Below are positions 16,125-24,155 of a DNA stretch of 64,000 bases, in pieces. Positions within the stretch are counted from its first letter, which is position 1, and every line of letters begins with the position of its first letter. The stretch comes from UBA1764 sp045616685 (GTDB taxonomy: Bacteria; Bacillota; Clostridia; Peptostreptococcales; Anaerovoracaceae). The notes under the pieces are model-generated. The model ran no database searches, was not told the origin of the DNA, and worked only from the letters and a program-made list of their open reading frames with translations. The stretch lies in NCBI GenBank assembly GCA_045616685.1, contig JAZLHF010000004.1:89300-153299 (forward strand), given 5' to 3'. Both the position numbers and the translations under genes were made by a program.

Positions 16125-17732
16125 TTAGCTCAAATCTTCTTTCGCCAACGGAGCTTTTAATATATCTTCATTTATCATATCAAGTTCGGTGGCAAGCTCT
16201 ACAAGTTCAAGCTGCAGCGAAGTAAGATTTACGCCTACACATAAAAACTCTGGGATCATATTTAAGGCACAAAACATTGCAATAGTCTCTGCTGGAAGCC
16301 CAAGCTGCGCAACAACCAATGCATAACAGGCAATTCCACCTCCTGGTACTGGAGGAGCGGCAATAGCAAGTAACATGCAAAGTAATATTAGCGATATGAC
16401 CTGCGTCATAGAAACAGGAATACCATAGTATTCCGCAAGATAGATTCCACAGCAGAAGAAATGCCATGTTGTGCCCGTCATAAATACAGTCTGCCCGAGA
16501 GGAACACCAATGTTAATGATTCTTAAATCAATTCCAAATTTCTTCTCGCAACTTGAAACATTATCGGCAAATGCTGCAGATGAAGAAGCTGTAGTGATTG
16601 CTATAAAGAAAGTTGATGCCATCTTCTTTATAAGAAGAATTGGGCTAACATGATGTCTAACCACTGTCAATGCTATATACACAAGCATAATTAAAACAGA
16701 TGATAGCACGATAGTAATCAAAAACTTATATGATCTCAGTACAAGCTTACTGCCATCGCTTACCAAGAGCTCAAACATGCTCATAAATACAAGTAGCGGA
16801 ATGATTTTGCTGATAATCTCCATAATAAGCTGGACTATGTAGTTGGCTTGCTCAACGAGCTTTGCCGCAACAGTTGTTTTTTCCTGCAGAATAAGCATTG
16901 CAATTCCAATAGTAATCGCAACGAAAATTATCTGAAGCGTATTGCCACTTGTAAGCGGATCAATAATATTTTTGGGTACTATATCAAGTACCATTTGATA
17001 TAAATCGCTGAATGCGAATGTACTTGCCGCAGATGATGCCAATTTATAAAACGGAATTGTAGCCACAACAATCAAAAAACTGCTGATTAAAAGCATTACC
17101 AAAAAATGTACTACCATTCGCTTACCAATTCGACTCAAGGTAGTTATGTCTCCGATACTAAACACACCCCACATTACCGAGAGCAGAACCAGAGGGCCCG
17201 ATATCAGCGAAATTATGTTTGAGAATGTCTGAGAGAGAGGATGAATAAGTGTGTTAAGAATAAAGTCGCCGATTGATGCAGGAATGAACTTATATATAAG
17301 TGCACACGCAATAGCCAATAGGATGGATATTACAAGATTAAAGAGTGTACTGTGCCCTTGTTTTTTCTTGAACGCAAAACTTACGGTATTGATACCATCT
17401 TTATATGCCCAACTTGGAGAAAGATTTTGGCCAGAAAGCATATTCTGCAATACTTCACTATATTCGGAATTGTTTTCCGCAAACGGGTTATAAGACTCCC
17501 CACTTACAAGGGCACTTACCCTATATCTTCCTTTCAACCTGTCCTCAATAAAAGTGAAATTTTGTTCAGGTCCAAATGCATCTCTGAATTGAAGCAAAAT
17601 TTCTTCAAGTGACAGCGATAATCGCATGACCTCACGGTGATTATCAATATAGCCTTGAGCGTTCTGCTGAATCTGCGCAATCACTTTAGAAATATTCTCA
17701 TTTGAAAGTAAAAAACTCTGTTTTGTTCTCAT
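16125..17732 (-). CDS. Dicarboxylate/amino acid:cation symporter with N-terminal RsbW-like domain
   Basis: The 535-residue product has a C-terminal DAACS (GltP/DctA) symporter from about residue 130, with the serine-rich hairpin TTASSSAAFADNV and the substrate-site region VFMTGTTWHF followed by PPVPGGGIACYALV. The first 125 residues are soluble and resemble a degenerate HATPase_c domain of the RsbW anti-sigma kinase group: an N-box-like RLSLSLEEILLQFRDAFG, then SGESYNPFAE (as GxpFdP) and INTVSFAFKKK at the end. Standard symporters are about 400-430 residues. Position upstream of aspA-frdCAB suggests aspartate or C4-dicarboxylate uptake. Confidence 0.82.
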   Translation of the reverse strand: MRTKQSFLLSNENISKVIAQIQQNAQGYIDNHREVMRLSLSLEEILLQFRDAFGPEQNFTFIEDRLKGRYRVSALVSGESYNPFAENNSEYSEVLQNMLSGQNLSPSWAYKDGINTVSFAFKKKQGHSTLFNLVISILLAIACALIYKFIPASIGDFILNTLIHPLSQTFSNIISLISGPLVLLSVMWGVFSIGDITTLSRIGKRMVVHFLVMLLISSFLIVVATIPFYKLASSAASTFAFSDLYQMVLDIVPKNIIDPLTSGNTLQIIFVAITIGIAMLILQEKTTVAAKLVEQANYIVQLIMEIISKIIPLLVFMSMFELLVSDGSKLVLRSYKFLITIVLSSVLIMLVYIALTVVRHHVSPILLIKKMASTFFIAITTASSSAAFADNVSSCEKKFGIDLRIINIGVPLGQTVFMTGTTWHFFCCGIYLAEYYGIPVSMTQVISLILLCMLLAIAAPPVPGGGIACYALVVAQLGLPAETIAMFCALNMIPEFLCVGVNLTSLQLELVELATELDMINEDILKAPLAKEDLS

Positions 17733-17838
17733 TACAATTCATAAACCTTTCGCTTTAAATTGTTTAGCGGCTTTTACCACCAAAATGCCAAAGTCTAATT
17801 CGCATTTACGAGTTTGAAAATTTCTGTATTTCCATCAT

Positions 17839-17872
17839 ATGTTACTATTTCAGATAAAAATTATTGTAACAT
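17839..17872 (-). promoter_or_regulatory. Inverted-repeat motif upstream of the symporter gene
   Basis: ATGTTAC and GTAACAT arms enclose 20 AT-rich bases. A related block (ATATGTTACTATTTCA, then ATAAAAATTATT) occurs at 19758-19799, upstream of the PNPOx gene, in the same orientation. This looks like a shared regulator site or promoter module; the regulator is unknown. Confidence 0.4.
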
Positions 17873-17896
17873 AAATTTCAATTTTACTTAGACACT

Positions 17897-19252
17897 TCAA
17901 GGTTCTGGATCAGGGTAAAGAGTATGATCAAAGAAGGTTTCATAAAATCTGGAAGGGTCAATTCCAAGATCTGTATAAGCATTCAACTGTTTATATGTCC
18001 AGCTTCCATCAGCTTTAAGCATAATTCTTACGCATCCGCGCTGAGTTCCGGATTCATGAATGCCTGCATATGCAATATTATCAACCGAATGGCAGTAACT
18101 AAGTAGCACGCCTTTATATTTTATATCTGCCGTATTGACATGGTCATGCCCGCAAAAACAAGCTTCTAAACAATTAATTCCATCAGGCCCGAGAGTTTCA
18201 AAAAACTTATCAGCATCTTGAGGATTATCCTGATAACGACTGTATCCTCCAAACATGATTCTTCCTGAAGCGTGTTCACCAGGTATCTCATCCCAGACAC
18301 CACCTATATATTCTGTGTCTTCGGTATTTTCAAAATTATTTGCTTTAAGATTTCTATATCCTGCTTCATACTCTCCTATAGGAATATGGAAGAATGCTAG
18401 CACCCCAGGTTTTTTGGAGTTTGTAATATCAGAATAAGCAGTAAAAAGTGAGTTGATACTTTCTTTAGCCCATTCAACTTGCCCATCTCTTATTATGTCA
18501 TAATTCCAATCAAGAACTGCCTTAAGAGTATTGTCAACATAGGAATTTGTATCGACCAATAAAAGAATCTTTGCAAGATTTTCTGTGTTTTTATTAAAAA
18601 CCGGAATAAGCTGATTTGTAACCGTAGGAAGATTTACTCCTTCCTCACCTTCATCGGTATAATCTTGATGGAAAAGCGCAAATTTAGAATTACTGTTTTC
18701 GTACAAATCACCAATCTGGCATCTATTGCTGTAGTCAAAAACCTCAGTATCATGATTTCCTAAAACAGTTGTAAACTGAACACCTTCATGTTCAAATATA
18801 CTCATTACTGTTTTCGCAACCATCCTATTGTTAAGGGTGCCTCCGCCATTATAAACAGGCCCCGGAACAGCGAAAACATTATCGCCATCCAATATTACAA
18901 GATCCGGTTTTTCAACTTGAAGCATTGAAATAATCTCATAAATTGATTTTAGGTCTTTTTTAATATTCCAAAATCCTCCACCAAGATGAATGTCTGTAAG
19001 GACAAGAAGTTTCATTTCTTCTTCATCATCAAGAGTATAGAAATATTTATATAATCCTTCGTTAGCGTTATCATTCACCTGAGCTTTTATAACAGTTTTT
19101 GATGAATAATCTACAGGATCAAATCTTTTAATATAAGATCTAAGTCCAAGATTTACTAAGAAATTTGCAGCAAGAAGCACAATCCATATAGCTAAAATAA
19201 CCAGAATAATAGTCACCGGTATTCTAATTGCTAAATGTTTTTTACGTTTCAT
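17897..19252 (-). CDS. Membrane-anchored metallophosphoesterase
   Basis: This 451-residue protein has an N-terminal transmembrane anchor (about 8-33, VTIILVILAIWIVLLAANFL) and a calcineurin-like phosphoesterase domain. Metal-binding motifs in order are LTDIHLGG (about 83), ILDGDNVF (about 119, in place of GDxxD), VLGNHDTE (about 165), FFHIPIGE and GHDHVN (about 375). The catalytic part is probably extracytoplasmic. Substrate is unknown; related proteins act on phosphodiesters or on lipid or nucleotide substrates. Downstream genes are separated by an intergenic region. Confidence 0.85.
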   Translation of the reverse strand: MKRKKHLAIRIPVTIILVILAIWIVLLAANFLVNLGLRSYIKRFDPVDYSSKTVIKAQVNDNANEGLYKYFYTLDDEEEMKLLVLTDIHLGGGFWNIKKDLKSIYEIISMLQVEKPDLVILDGDNVFAVPGPVYNGGGTLNNRMVAKTVMSIFEHEGVQFTTVLGNHDTEVFDYSNRCQIGDLYENSNSKFALFHQDYTDEGEEGVNLPTVTNQLIPVFNKNTENLAKILLLVDTNSYVDNTLKAVLDWNYDIIRDGQVEWAKESINSLFTAYSDITNSKKPGVLAFFHIPIGEYEAGYRNLKANNFENTEDTEYIGGVWDEIPGEHASGRIMFGGYSRYQDNPQDADKFFETLGPDGINCLEACFCGHDHVNTADIKYKGVLLSYCHSVDNIAYAGIHESGTQRGCVRIMLKADGSWTYKQLNAYTDLGIDPSRFYETFFDHTLYPDPEP

Positions 19253-19325
19253 AGTTAAACTCCGCCGCTACAACGACTTAAACAAAAGGATTATGATAGT
19301 ATTTTTCTATAATACTACAATTCTA

Positions 19326-19721
19326 CTATTTCCACTCAATTTTGCGAGGGGCTGAGGAAAAACTGCAGAATATTGCAGTGCAATTTGTAAGCTTAAAAAT
19401 TTCTGTGTTCCCATCACCAGGCTGGTACATTGACTTAAGTTCAGGGTAAGATTCAAGCATGTGCTCTGCGGCTTCGATGCGAGTGTCTTCTACTGCGGTA
19501 GCAGCGATTCTCAGCCACTGCTGGCCATCAAAAGCGCAAATCTCAATTTGCGGATTTGCATGAATCTGTTTAGAAACTTCCTTAACCTTGCCTGTCTGAA
19601 TCGTTAGTCCACCATCGAAGAGATCTATAGTTCCGAATGGTCTTACTCTGGCCTGATTGCCATCAGTAGTTGCGAGATAATAAGTCTGGCATTTTTTCAA
19701 AAATTCAAATACTTCGTTCAT
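19326..19721 (-). CDS. Pyridoxamine 5'-phosphate oxidase family protein
   Basis: A 131-residue split-barrel flavin-binding protein. The N-terminus FLKKCQTYYLATTDGNQARVRPFGTIDLFDGGL is the usual PNPOx-like start, given here as a description of the conserved CxTYYLAT and RVRPFG elements, and the protein ends KIEWK. Members bind FMN or F420-like cofactors and reduce small molecules. True pyridoxine phosphate oxidases are longer, so the substrate is unassigned. A sequence block shared with the symporter upstream region lies 37 bases before its start. Confidence 0.82.
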   Translation of the reverse strand: MNEVFEFLKKCQTYYLATTDGNQARVRPFGTIDLFDGGLTIQTGKVKEVSKQIHANPQIEICAFDGQQWLRIAATAVEDTRIEAAEHMLESYPELKSMYQPGDGNTEIFKLTNCTAIFCSFSSAPRKIEWK

Positions 19722-19757
19722 AGTCTTCTCCTGTATAATTAGATTTAATAATCAACA

Positions 19758-19799
19758 ATATGTTACTATTTCATTCACATAAAAATTATTTTATCATAT
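19758..19799 (-). promoter_or_regulatory. Second copy of the ATATGTTACTATTTCA motif
   Basis: Shares ATATGTTACTATTTCA and ATAAAAATTATT with 17837-17872 but has an eight-base insertion between the halves and lacks the GTAACAT right arm. It lies just upstream of the PNPOx gene on the same strand. Confidence 0.35.
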
Positions 19800-19872
19800 T
19801 ATCAATTATACCTTTTTAATTGTAAAATTAATATATTTTAAAATTTACTAAATTCGTTCTGTCTAACAAAAA

Positions 19873-19904
19873 AACGCTAACTACTGAATTAAATAGTTAG
19901 CGTT
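19873..19904 (-). terminator. Intrinsic terminator after the XRE regulator
   Basis: AACGCTAACTA/TAGTTAGCGTT stem followed by TTTTTTTG on the minus strand, about 30 bases after the regulator stop codon. Confidence 0.88.
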
Positions 19905-19935
19905 ATGCTTTAAAACGAATACAGTATGTTCATAT

Positions 19936-20172
19936 CTATAATTTTCCTTGTTGATCAAGATGCTCAAAGCCTTTGTTATTGGTTCGTTCGAATAAAAAAT
20001 CAATTGAAACATCAAAATAGTTGGCAAATTTTAACAATTGAATTAAAGACATATCTCTGCTGCCAGACTCAAAAAAGGAATATGATCGCTGTGAACAACC
20101 AATAATCTCCCCAACCTCAGCTTGCGTTAAGTCTGCATCCTCTCTTAAATTTCTCAGTCTTTTTAAGTACAT
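19936..20172 (-). CDS. XRE-family helix-turn-helix regulator
   Basis: A 78-residue protein that is a single Cro/CI-type helix-turn-helix: LRNLREDADLTQAEVGEII (helices 1-2), GCSQRSYSFFESGSRDM (recognition helix region), then LLKFANYFDVSIDFLFERT. Such small regulators often control neighbouring genes. It is divergent from the secreted stalk-domain protein. The 150-base gap between them holds AGTACA...TGTACT arms around the plus-strand TGCTACAAT -10 (20268-20276), a plausible operator. Confidence 0.88.
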   Translation of the reverse strand: MYLKRLRNLREDADLTQAEVGEIIGCSQRSYSFFESGSRDMSLIQLLKFANYFDVSIDFLFERTNNKGFEHLDQQGKL

Positions 20173-20252
20173 ATTGTTCTATTTGCTTCTTCTAGTAAAA
20201 TCACACCTAAATATTTCCTAAATTCTACTAAAACTTTTTATTATATACGGTT

Positions 20253-20284
20253 TTTTAGTACAATCTGTGCTACAATGACTGTAC
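20253..20284 (+). promoter_or_regulatory. Extended -10 promoter and possible operator before the stalk-domain gene
   Basis: TGCTACAAT (20268-20276) is an extended -10. It is flanked by AGTACA and TGTACT, six-base inverted arms that could bind the divergently encoded XRE regulator. The site is inferred from symmetry only. Confidence 0.4.
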
Positions 20285-20323
20285 TGGCTCTTATAGCAAA
20301 TAAATTTTTAAATGGAGGGAAAT

Positions 20324-21361
20324 ATGAAAAAACTATTTAGCATCTTTTTAGCTGTCTGCATGATGCTTAGCCTGTTTACATTTCAGGCATTTGCCGCAGA
20401 TAAAATTTCTTTATCAGCTCAAAAATTGACCGTAAATGGCCAAAGTGTTGATTGCGAAAAATATAATATTAACGGAAGCAACTATTTTAAGCTTAGAGAT
20501 GTAGCACAACTTTTAAATGGAACTGCAAGCCAGTTTGAAGTTGGCTATGATAATGAAGCAAAAGTGGTTTCTATCACAACAAACGCAGCTTATACATCTG
20601 TTGGCGGAGAACTTACACAGCGTAAAGATTATTCTAAGACAGCTGTCCCAAGCACACAAAAGATAATGATTAATGGCAATCTTGTTAGTAATTTAAGCGT
20701 ATACAACATTGGAGGAAATAATTTTTTCAAACTTAGAGATCTTGGAACCGCTTTAAACTTTAATGTTGATTTTAATCAACAGACAAATACGGCAATAATT
20801 GAAAGTGTTGACTATACATCAGGTGAACAAAAACCAGAAGAAACAAGCAAAACTGTTAAATCAGATAAGTACCTCGAAGCAAAGTTTGTTTCCGAGGATG
20901 CTACAAATGTAACATATTCAATAAAAGCAACAAGCGAATTGAAATTAGATGCCAACGACATATGTAAATTATGCTTTGGCGAAGAAGGCAATTGCATGAC
21001 TGAATCTTTAACAGCAAGTAAACTTACTGCAGGAATAACTAAAACATATCAAAAATCAGATGTTAGCAAGTACAAACTTCCTGAATATTTCTTCCTGGTA
21101 ATAGGAAAGAACACCCCTGTTAAATCTGACGAAAATATTTTTGCCGTAGTATTTACTGAAGACAGCAAAACAGTCACATATTATGTACAAGCAGTAAGCT
21201 CTTTTAAAACAACTCAGCAAACTATCAAAATCTACTTTGGCGAATCAGATAATGCTATGTATGTAAATTGCGCAGCAGATGAATTTGCCGGAGGAACATT
21301 CATTACCTTTAATAAGTCAGATATTAGTAAACACAATATTCCTGAATATTTCTTCTTATAA
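20324..21361 (+). CDS. Secreted stalk-domain (copper amine oxidase N-terminal-like) protein
   Basis: The 345-residue secreted protein begins with a signal peptide (MKKLFSIFLAVCMMLSLFTF, cleavage after AFA). Two repeats of a copper-amine-oxidase N-domain follow: YNINGSNYFKLRDVAQLLNG and YNIGGNNFFKLRDLGTALNF. Two copies of an unknown module of about 80 residues, each ending in PEYFFL, make up the rest. Clostridial surface proteins often use this architecture. The ATG at 20324 is chosen because GGAGGG precedes it; an in-frame ATG at 20312 would overlap that site. The protein ends exactly at the second PEYFFL, where the first copy continues. Confidence 0.82.
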   Translation: MKKLFSIFLAVCMMLSLFTFQAFAADKISLSAQKLTVNGQSVDCEKYNINGSNYFKLRDVAQLLNGTASQFEVGYDNEAKVVSITTNAAYTSVGGELTQRKDYSKTAVPSTQKIMINGNLVSNLSVYNIGGNNFFKLRDLGTALNFNVDFNQQTNTAIIESVDYTSGEQKPEETSKTVKSDKYLEAKFVSEDATNVTYSIKATSELKLDANDICKLCFGEEGNCMTESLTASKLTAGITKTYQKSDVSKYKLPEYFFLVIGKNTPVKSDENIFAVVFTEDSKTVTYYVQAVSSFKTTQQTIKIYFGESDNAMYVNCAADEFAGGTFITFNKSDISKHNIPEYFFL

Positions 21362-21400
21362 TGATAAGTTGTTTATTTTAAATCATAATAAAAATTATGC

Positions 21401-21429
21401 AAAAAGCTCGCAAAATTGCGAGCTTTTTT
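21401..21429 (+). terminator. Intrinsic terminator after the stalk-domain gene
   Basis: AAAAAGCTCGCAA/TTGCGAGCTTTTTT, a strong stem with a T-run, 40 bases after the stop codon. The opposite strand also carries a T-run, so it may serve the converging gene too. Confidence 0.9.
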
Positions 21430-21471
21430 ATTATAAAATAAAATCCCCGAAAAGACCCTTAAAGAGGTTTT

Positions 21472-22296
21472 TCAGAGACTGTTTTCCTTTCTTGTCGGAT
21501 TGCTTGCGATAGCTACTACTTCATATACACCTTCGCTATATCCACTTAAATCAATTACCTTTTGATCTGTTATTTCTCCATCAAAGATGGTTTCATACCC
21601 TGTAGGAGCAGGCACTCCAAGAAGAATATCCCAAAATGTTCTATTATCTTCTACCTTTACTTCTTTACCGTTAAGGTCGGTCTTTTTCGCAATCTTTACA
21701 GTATAGAGTATCTTCTTACTGTCTGCATCCTGCGAGCCGAAGCCGTCGTTATTCTTATCATATGAAGCGAGAATAAACTCGGTTTGGCCGTTTACTTGCG
21801 TGCCTAAAATCTTATAAAGCTGCGGGGTTGATGGAATATAGTTGGCGTGATCAAAGCCATAGTCTATGCTGTTATCTAATTTTCTTGTATAGTAGCGATT
21901 TGCGTGATCGCCATAGCTTCTGCCATAATCGCCGTAGCCGCCACCGCCGCTGCCGCCGGAGTCTTGGGTGTATTTATCTTCGTGGCCGTAGGTATCGGTA
22001 TAGCCTGCCGCTTGATCCCATACATCCCTTTCATAACCGTTTGCAGTATATCCAACAGCGTGATATGGCTCGTAATTTTCTTTGTCTACTGGCACTGTTC
22101 CTTGATTGGAATATTTGCTGTAATTTGAATGCTGTCCATACTGTGTTACATTGCTGTACTCGTTATACTTGGTGATATCAAGCTTTTGCTCTTTTGCTCG
22201 CTCTTCATTTAGCACTTTTTCTCGCCATAGCTTTATTTCTTCTTCCGAAGCAAAGACTTCCATAGCAAGTGCTTCTAATGACAAAAGTGTGAACAT
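21472..22296 (-). CDS. Hypothetical Tyr/Gly/Asn-rich protein
   Basis: I do not recognise this 274-residue protein. The N-terminus is hydrophobic and then charged (EEEIKLWREKVLNEERAKEQ). Residues 45-150 are low in complexity and rich in Tyr, Gly, Ser and Asn (QYGQHSNYSKYSNQG; YGDYGRSYGDHANRYY), with a GGSGGGG linker. The C-terminal 110 residues look folded (LYKILGTQVNGQTEFILASYDKN) with a D-rich KNNDGFGSQDAD stretch that could bind Ca2+. No clear signal peptide or anchor is seen. It sits between the stalk-domain and SLH genes, hinting at a surface role. Composition differs from neighbouring housekeeping proteins. Confidence 0.6.
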   Translation of the reverse strand: MFTLLSLEALAMEVFASEEEIKLWREKVLNEERAKEQKLDITKYNEYSNVTQYGQHSNYSKYSNQGTVPVDKENYEPYHAVGYTANGYERDVWDQAAGYTDTYGHEDKYTQDSGGSGGGGYGDYGRSYGDHANRYYTRKLDNSIDYGFDHANYIPSTPQLYKILGTQVNGQTEFILASYDKNNDGFGSQDADSKKILYTVKIAKKTDLNGKEVKVEDNRTFWDILLGVPAPTGYETIFDGEITDQKVIDLSGYSEGVYEVVAIASNPTRKENSL

Positions 22297-22344
22297 CTTT
22301 TGCTTTTTCTCCTTTCTTTAAAAAAACTGTCTTTTTAGATAAAT

Positions 22345-22376
22345 AAAAGCAAGAGAAAATATAATCTCTTGCTTTT
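22345..22376 (-). terminator. Hairpin in the leader of the Tyr/Gly-rich protein gene
   Basis: AAAAGCAAGAGA and TCTCTTGCTTTT arms with an AT loop, followed on the minus strand by ATTTATC. It lies downstream of a possible -10 (AATATAAG near 22420) and upstream of the ORF, so it could act as a leader terminator or as the end of a short RNA carrying GGGCGTGTGACCCAC. No known riboswitch was recognised. Confidence 0.45.
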
Positions 22377-22461
22377 GATTTCTGTGGGTCACACGCCCGT
22401 AAATTATTTCTAAACTTATATTAGCATAAATACTACATTAAATAAAGTGGTTTTTGAAAAA

Positions 22462-23679
22462 TTATTTAATATTTAAAAACATTACATTAAAGCTTGTGCG
22501 CTCTGCGTATTTATAATTTTGCTCATATTCTGCAAAATGCTCTATATAAGGAAGAACTCCTACATATTTTGCATTTCCATTTGCGTCTCCGAGAGTAAAT
22601 ACATAATCATCGGTATAGTTATAGTTCCCAAAGCCGTGCCCTGCTCCCCAGTGACAGTTATAGTCGGCTACTTTGTAATATTTAAGATTTCCTTCGCCTA
22701 CCTTTTTAGGAGATATTTGCAGCTTATATTTTTCTGCTACATTTAAGTATCTTCCGAATTGGCGGACGACCTCACGGCCATAAGTATGAATCATATATAA
22801 ATCGTCAATTTCAGCAAAGTTATTTCTTGCTATAAGAGAAGGACTTATAGTGGCGTCTCCTCTTTCAATCTGCATCTTTACAACATAGCCCTTACCAATG
22901 CATTCAACCAAAGGAAGGTTCTTTTCCTTATTTGTGAGCATAAGAGCGTTCATTGACATATTTACCATATCGGCTCTTAAAAACTTAGCAGGCTCACTTG
23001 TAAAATATGTACCTCTCATCTTGCTAAAGTCTTTAAGTGCTGTATCATAGCTATAATCAATACCTTCTGTTAAGGCTAATGCACGCATCATAAATGTTGC
23101 ATACTGCTGCGCTGTGATATTGCCTTTACCAAACTGGGTATCGCTTATGCCTTTTGTTATTCCTTCTTCATATGCATATGCTACATATGGCTTTGCCCAA
23201 TTACTTACATCTGTAAACTTGCAAGCAAGATTAAAGCTTAATGCTCTTTCTTCTTCTCCAAGAAGTCTGATAAGCATTACTAAAGCTTCTTCTCTTGTTG
23301 GACATTTATCAAGGCTGTAATCGGGCGTTCCGTCAGCGTTTTTACCTGTTCCTTTGAACATCCCTGCAAGATAAAGCATATCGGCATTATCAACTGCTTC
23401 ATACATATCTTCATATAAGAACTGGGTTGTTGCTTCATATACTTTTCCGCCATCATCGCCCGGTTCATGGGTTGTTCTTACGAACTTTCTTTCAATAGTC
23501 TTGCCATCCCATTCTCTATAATATCTTGCAAATACTTCGGGTGCAATGCCTGCTTTTTCTCCCTTGGCAAGCTGCTCAGCTGTAAGATTTGGCTCTTTAA
23601 GAAAGTCGTTGGCGAAAGCGCTTGCACACATAGAAAGAACAACGACAAATGTAAGAATTATGCTAAGTATTTTTCTCAT
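22462..23679 (-). CDS. Secreted SLH-domain protein
   Basis: A 405-residue exported protein. Signal peptide MRKILSIILTFVVVLSMCASAFA, shown in part as ILSIILTFVVVLSM, is followed by SLH-like repeats at about residues 95-260 (CKFTDVSNWAKPYVAYAYEE, GITKGISDTQFGKGNITAQQ and the AEFLRADMVN-type end). SLH domains bind pyruvylated secondary wall polymers. The C-terminal 130 residues are unassigned (VADYNCHWGAGHGFGNYNY). It is the last gene before the proposed island boundary at 23941. Confidence 0.8.
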   Translation of the reverse strand: MRKILSIILTFVVVLSMCASAFANDFLKEPNLTAEQLAKGEKAGIAPEVFARYYREWDGKTIERKFVRTTHEPGDDGGKVYEATTQFLYEDMYEAVDNADMLYLAGMFKGTGKNADGTPDYSLDKCPTREEALVMLIRLLGEEERALSFNLACKFTDVSNWAKPYVAYAYEEGITKGISDTQFGKGNITAQQYATFMMRALALTEGIDYSYDTALKDFSKMRGTYFTSEPAKFLRADMVNMSMNALMLTNKEKNLPLVECIGKGYVVKMQIERGDATISPSLIARNNFAEIDDLYMIHTYGREVVRQFGRYLNVAEKYKLQISPKKVGEGNLKYYKVADYNCHWGAGHGFGNYNYTDDYVFTLGDANGNAKYVGVLPYIEHFAEYEQNYKYAERTSFNVMFLNIK

Positions 23680-23868
23680 TTTGTTTATTTTTACTCCTTG
23701 TTAAATTTTAAAATTAAAACTATGGTAAAAAAATTATCCTTGTAAAGTTTTTTTATATTCCTTCTAATACTATTTTACGAAAAATTTTCAAATTTTAATC
23801 AGTTTTTTGAAAAATTTTCAGAAAAATATATGATATTTAGTGGATTGCGTAAAGTCAAGTAAAAAAAT

Positions 23869-23892
23869 CGAGGCCTCTATAAAGAGACCTCG
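23869..23892 (-). terminator. Intrinsic terminator, possibly the displaced native guaA terminator
   Basis: CGAGGTCTCT/AGAGGCCTCG stem followed by ATTTTTTT on the minus strand. No complete gene ends just upstream of it; the only coding remnant is the guaA-like terminus at 23941. It would fit the original guaA terminator left behind after an insertion. Confidence 0.75.
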
Positions 23893-23940
23893 GAGGCTGA
23901 AATTTCAGCAAATTCAGTCTAACATACAAACCAGTATTGT

Positions 23941-23955
23941 CTATTCCCACTCGAT
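23941..23955 (+). repeat. Distal copy of the guaA 3' end (putative attachment site)
   Basis: CTATTCCCACTCGAT matches CTATTCCCATTCGAT at 34326-34340 with one mismatch, in direct orientation. On the minus strand it reads ATCGAGTGGGAATAG, that is I-E-W-E-stop, the exact C-terminus of GuaA. This is the expected footprint of an element integrated at the guaA terminus. Confidence 0.65.
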
Positions 23956-23962
23956 GTCGTAT

Positions 23963-24028
23963 TTATAAACCTACTATATGTAGTGGTTCAAGAAATAAAT
24001 ACATCACAATATATATTGCTATTATCAG
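23963..24028 (-). CDS. Possible 21-residue hydrophobic peptide
   Basis: On the minus strand a good AAGGAG site (24035-24040) lies six bases before a CTG that opens a 21-codon frame rich in Ile, Leu and Val (IIAIYIVMYLFLEPLHIVGL). GTG at 24007 or ATG at 24004 are alternative starts. Size and hydrophobicity recall type I toxin peptides, but there is no homology I can name, and the non-AUG start makes this weak. TTTTACCGA/TCGGTAAAA arms sit just upstream. Confidence 0.2.
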   Translation of the reverse strand: MIIAIYIVMYLFLEPLHIVGL

Positions 24029-24097
24029 TATTATCTCCTTTTACCGATATTTTTTACTCATATTTAACTCGGTAAAATAGCATTTATTATAGCCCAA

Positions 24098-24119
24098 AAG
24101 CCCTTCTAAAAAGGGCTTC
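24098..24119 (-). terminator. Hairpin downstream of abiEii
   Basis: AAGCCCTT and AAGGGCTT form a short stem followed on the minus strand by TTGGGC rather than a long T-run. It lies about 40 bases after the abiEii stop and probably ends the AbiE operon. Confidence 0.5.
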
Positions 24120-24155
24120 TATACATGAAGATTATACCATAACAGGACTAAGCCT

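Larger units (their letters stand above)
23680..24155. other. Intergenic region holding the island boundary
   Basis: This 476-base AT-rich stretch contains, from left to right, a strong minus-strand terminator (23869-23892), a 14-base palindrome GCTGAAATTTCAGC (23896-23909), the guaA-terminus copy (23941-23955), a weak small hydrophobic ORF (23963-24028), TTTTACCGA/TCGGTAAAA arms (24039-24077) and an AAGCCCTT/AAGGGCTT hairpin (24098-24119) near the abiEii stop. No protein-coding gene of normal size is present. Confidence 0.6.

Noticed and set aside
24098..24141. Short RNA from TGGTATAAT (24133-24141, minus strand) to the hairpin
   Set aside because: Only about 15 bases separate the box from the hairpin, too short for a stable product; the hairpin is better explained as the abiE terminator.
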